Shown piece after piece: positions 62,949 through 64,000 of a DNA stretch of 64,000 bases. Position 1 is the stretch's first letter, and each line of letters starts with the position of its first letter. The position numbers and the translations under genes were made by a program. Source of the stretch: Amycolatopsis sp. cg9 (lineage in GTDB: Bacteria > Actinomycetota > Actinomycetes > Mycobacteriales > Pseudonocardiaceae); contig NZ_CP166850.1 of assembly GCF_041346945.1 (NCBI RefSeq), positions 620,001-684,000 on the forward strand, written 5' to 3'. The notes under the pieces are model-generated. The model was given only the letters and a program-made list of their open reading frames with translations, was not told the DNA's origin and did not search any database.

Positions 62949-64000
62949 CCGGCCTGCCTCGCCGCTCGTTCCTGCGCCGGGCCGCGATGGGCGCCGGTCT
63001 GACCGTCGCCGCCGGGGCCGGGCTCGGCGCCTCCTCCGCCATCGACAGCGCGGCGCCCGTTCCCTTCCACGGCAGGAACCAGGCCGCCATCCTGCGGAAC
63101 CCGCCGACGCAGACGATCGTCGCGTCCTTCGACGTCGTCGCGGAGTCGAAGGCCGAGCTGACCGACCTCTTCCGCGCGATCACCGACCGGGCCCGGTTCC
63201 TCACCACCGGCGGCGCTCCCGCCGCGCTCGGCATCAGCGCGCCACCGGCGGACTCCGGGGTGCTCGGACCCGTCGTGCCCGGCGGCGACCTCGGCGTGGT
63301 CCTCGGGGCCGGTGCGTCGCTCTTCGACGACCGGTACGGCCTGGCGAAGCTCAAGCCGGCCAAGCTCAAGCCGATGACGACGTTCCCGAACGACGCCCTC
63401 GACCCCACGCAGTGCCACGGCGACCTCAGCCTGACGCTGTCGGCGAACACCACCGACACCGTGCTGCACGCGCTGCGCGACATCGCCCGCGCGACCCGCG
63501 GCGGCATGCAGCCGCGCTGGCGGATCACCGGCTTCAGCTCCCCGCCGCGCCCGGCCGGGACCCCGCGCAACCTGATGGGGTTCAAGGACGGCACCGCCAA
63601 CCCGACCGGGTCCGAAGTGGACAGTCTGGTGTGGACGACCGGCGCCGGCGAACCCGCGTGGACCGCCGGCGGCAGCTACCAGGTGGTCCGGCTGATCCGG
63701 ATGCTGGTGGAGTTCTGGGACCGGGTTTCGCTGGCCGAGCAGGAGAACATGTTCGGTCGCCGCCGCGACACCGGCGCCCCGCTCGACGGCACCGAGGAGA
63801 CCGACGTCCCCCGCTACGCCGACGACCCGATCGGCACGGTGATCCCGCTGACCAGCCACATCCGCAAGGCCAACCCGCGCACGCCGGAGACCGACGCGAG
63901 CCGGATCCTGCGGCGCGCGGTCAACTACGACCGGGGCGTCGACAGCAACGGCAACCTCGACATGGGCCTGGTCTTCGTCTGCTACCAGCAGGACCTGGAG
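62945..64000 (+). CDS. efeB: EfeB-type DyP peroxidase (3' end outside window)
   Basis: The 352 visible residues begin with a Tat signal ([14 protein letters not shown]), then a dye-decolourising-type peroxidase with the heme motif [10 protein letters not shown] (GxxDG) and later REF-type residues. It acts in the periplasm-equivalent space in the iron-uptake EfeUOB complex. It is translationally coupled to efeO (GTGA). The reading frame is open to the window end, so the final part of the protein is missing. Confidence 0.87.
   Translation, partial: MTGLPRRSFLRRAAMGAGLTVAAGAGLGASSAIDSAAPVPFHGRNQAAILRNPPTQTIVASFDVVAESKAELTDLFRAITDRARFLTTGGAPAALGISAPPADSGVLGPVVPGGDLGVVLGAGASLFDDRYGLAKLKPAKLKPMTTFPNDALDPTQCHGDLSLTLSANTTDTVLHALRDIARATRGGMQPRWRITGFSSPPRPAGTPRNLMGFKDGTANPTGSEVDSLVWTTGAGEPAWTAGGSYQVVRLIRMLVEFWDRVSLAEQENMFGRRRDTGAPLDGTEETDVPRYADDPIGTVIPLTSHIRKANPRTPETDASRILRRAVNYDRGVDSNGNLDMGLVFVCYQQDLE

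Overview
This window is about 64 kb of very GC-rich DNA (roughly 70 percent or more G+C, with strong third-position bias) packed with short-spaced, often overlapping genes. GTG starts, four-base ATGA/GTGA overlaps, lipoproteins with actinobacterial lipoboxes, a DasR-like chitinase promoter and the gene content all point to a soil actinomycete, most likely a Pseudonocardiaceae such as Amycolatopsis. The genus is an inference. No tRNA, rRNA, CRISPR array, insertion sequence or phage gene was recognised.

Region 1 (1-11,751) is a choline and glycine-betaine catabolic island. Choline dehydrogenase (betA) and betaine aldehyde dehydrogenase (betB), with an APC-type permease between them, make glycine betaine. 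A Rieske oxygenase (gbcA-like) with a separate Rieske ferredoxin and FAD ferredoxin reductase demethylates it. Sarcosine oxidase beta and delta subunits and serine hydroxymethyltransferase finish the route to glycine and serine. GntR/FCD and TetR/BetI-type regulators sit among them beside palindromic sites.

Region 2 (11,790-15,308) holds an orphan immunity-like gene and an unrecognised four-gene operon of two membrane proteins, a coiled-coil protein and a small protein with an N-terminal VVQAG motif resembling RHIM/BASS3 amyloid-signalling motifs. This is the best candidate here for an undescribed system.

Region 3 (15,362-23,515) has the branched-chain 2-oxoacid dehydrogenase operon (E1alpha, E1beta, E2) with a divergent Lrp-type regulator, a DUF2199 protein, a secreted GH3 beta-glucosidase, and a small island with an XRE-like regulator and tiny ORFs.

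Region 4 (23,612-38,778) has a ribose-type sugar ABC transporter facing an SDR dehydrogenase, a shrunken GMC-like oxidoreductase and an IclR regulator. It then has paired lipoproteins, a PucR/CdaR regulator, a secreted lipase, a MarR/esterase pair, a GH92 alpha-mannosidase and the start of a two-component system.

Region 5 (38,768-47,687) has the histidine kinase, whose end runs into a broken Tat-exported protein gene. That broken gene is the last member of a second sugar ABC operon controlled by a LacI regulator, with matching TAATTCGAATTA-type palindromes before the transporter and before a FAD-dependent oxidoreductase. A repeat cluster and a TetR/MFS pair follow.

Region 6 (47,688-64,000) has an MFS/PEP-mutase-like/ECF-sigma operon, pobA with an IclR regulator, a GH18 chitinase, a P-loop kinase-like gene, an unknown 140-residue protein, a Ser/Thr kinase with a membrane partner and a divergent Thr/Pro-rich secreted protein, an ArsR-SRPBCC fusion with two palindromic sites, and efeO plus efeB (the latter cut by the window end).
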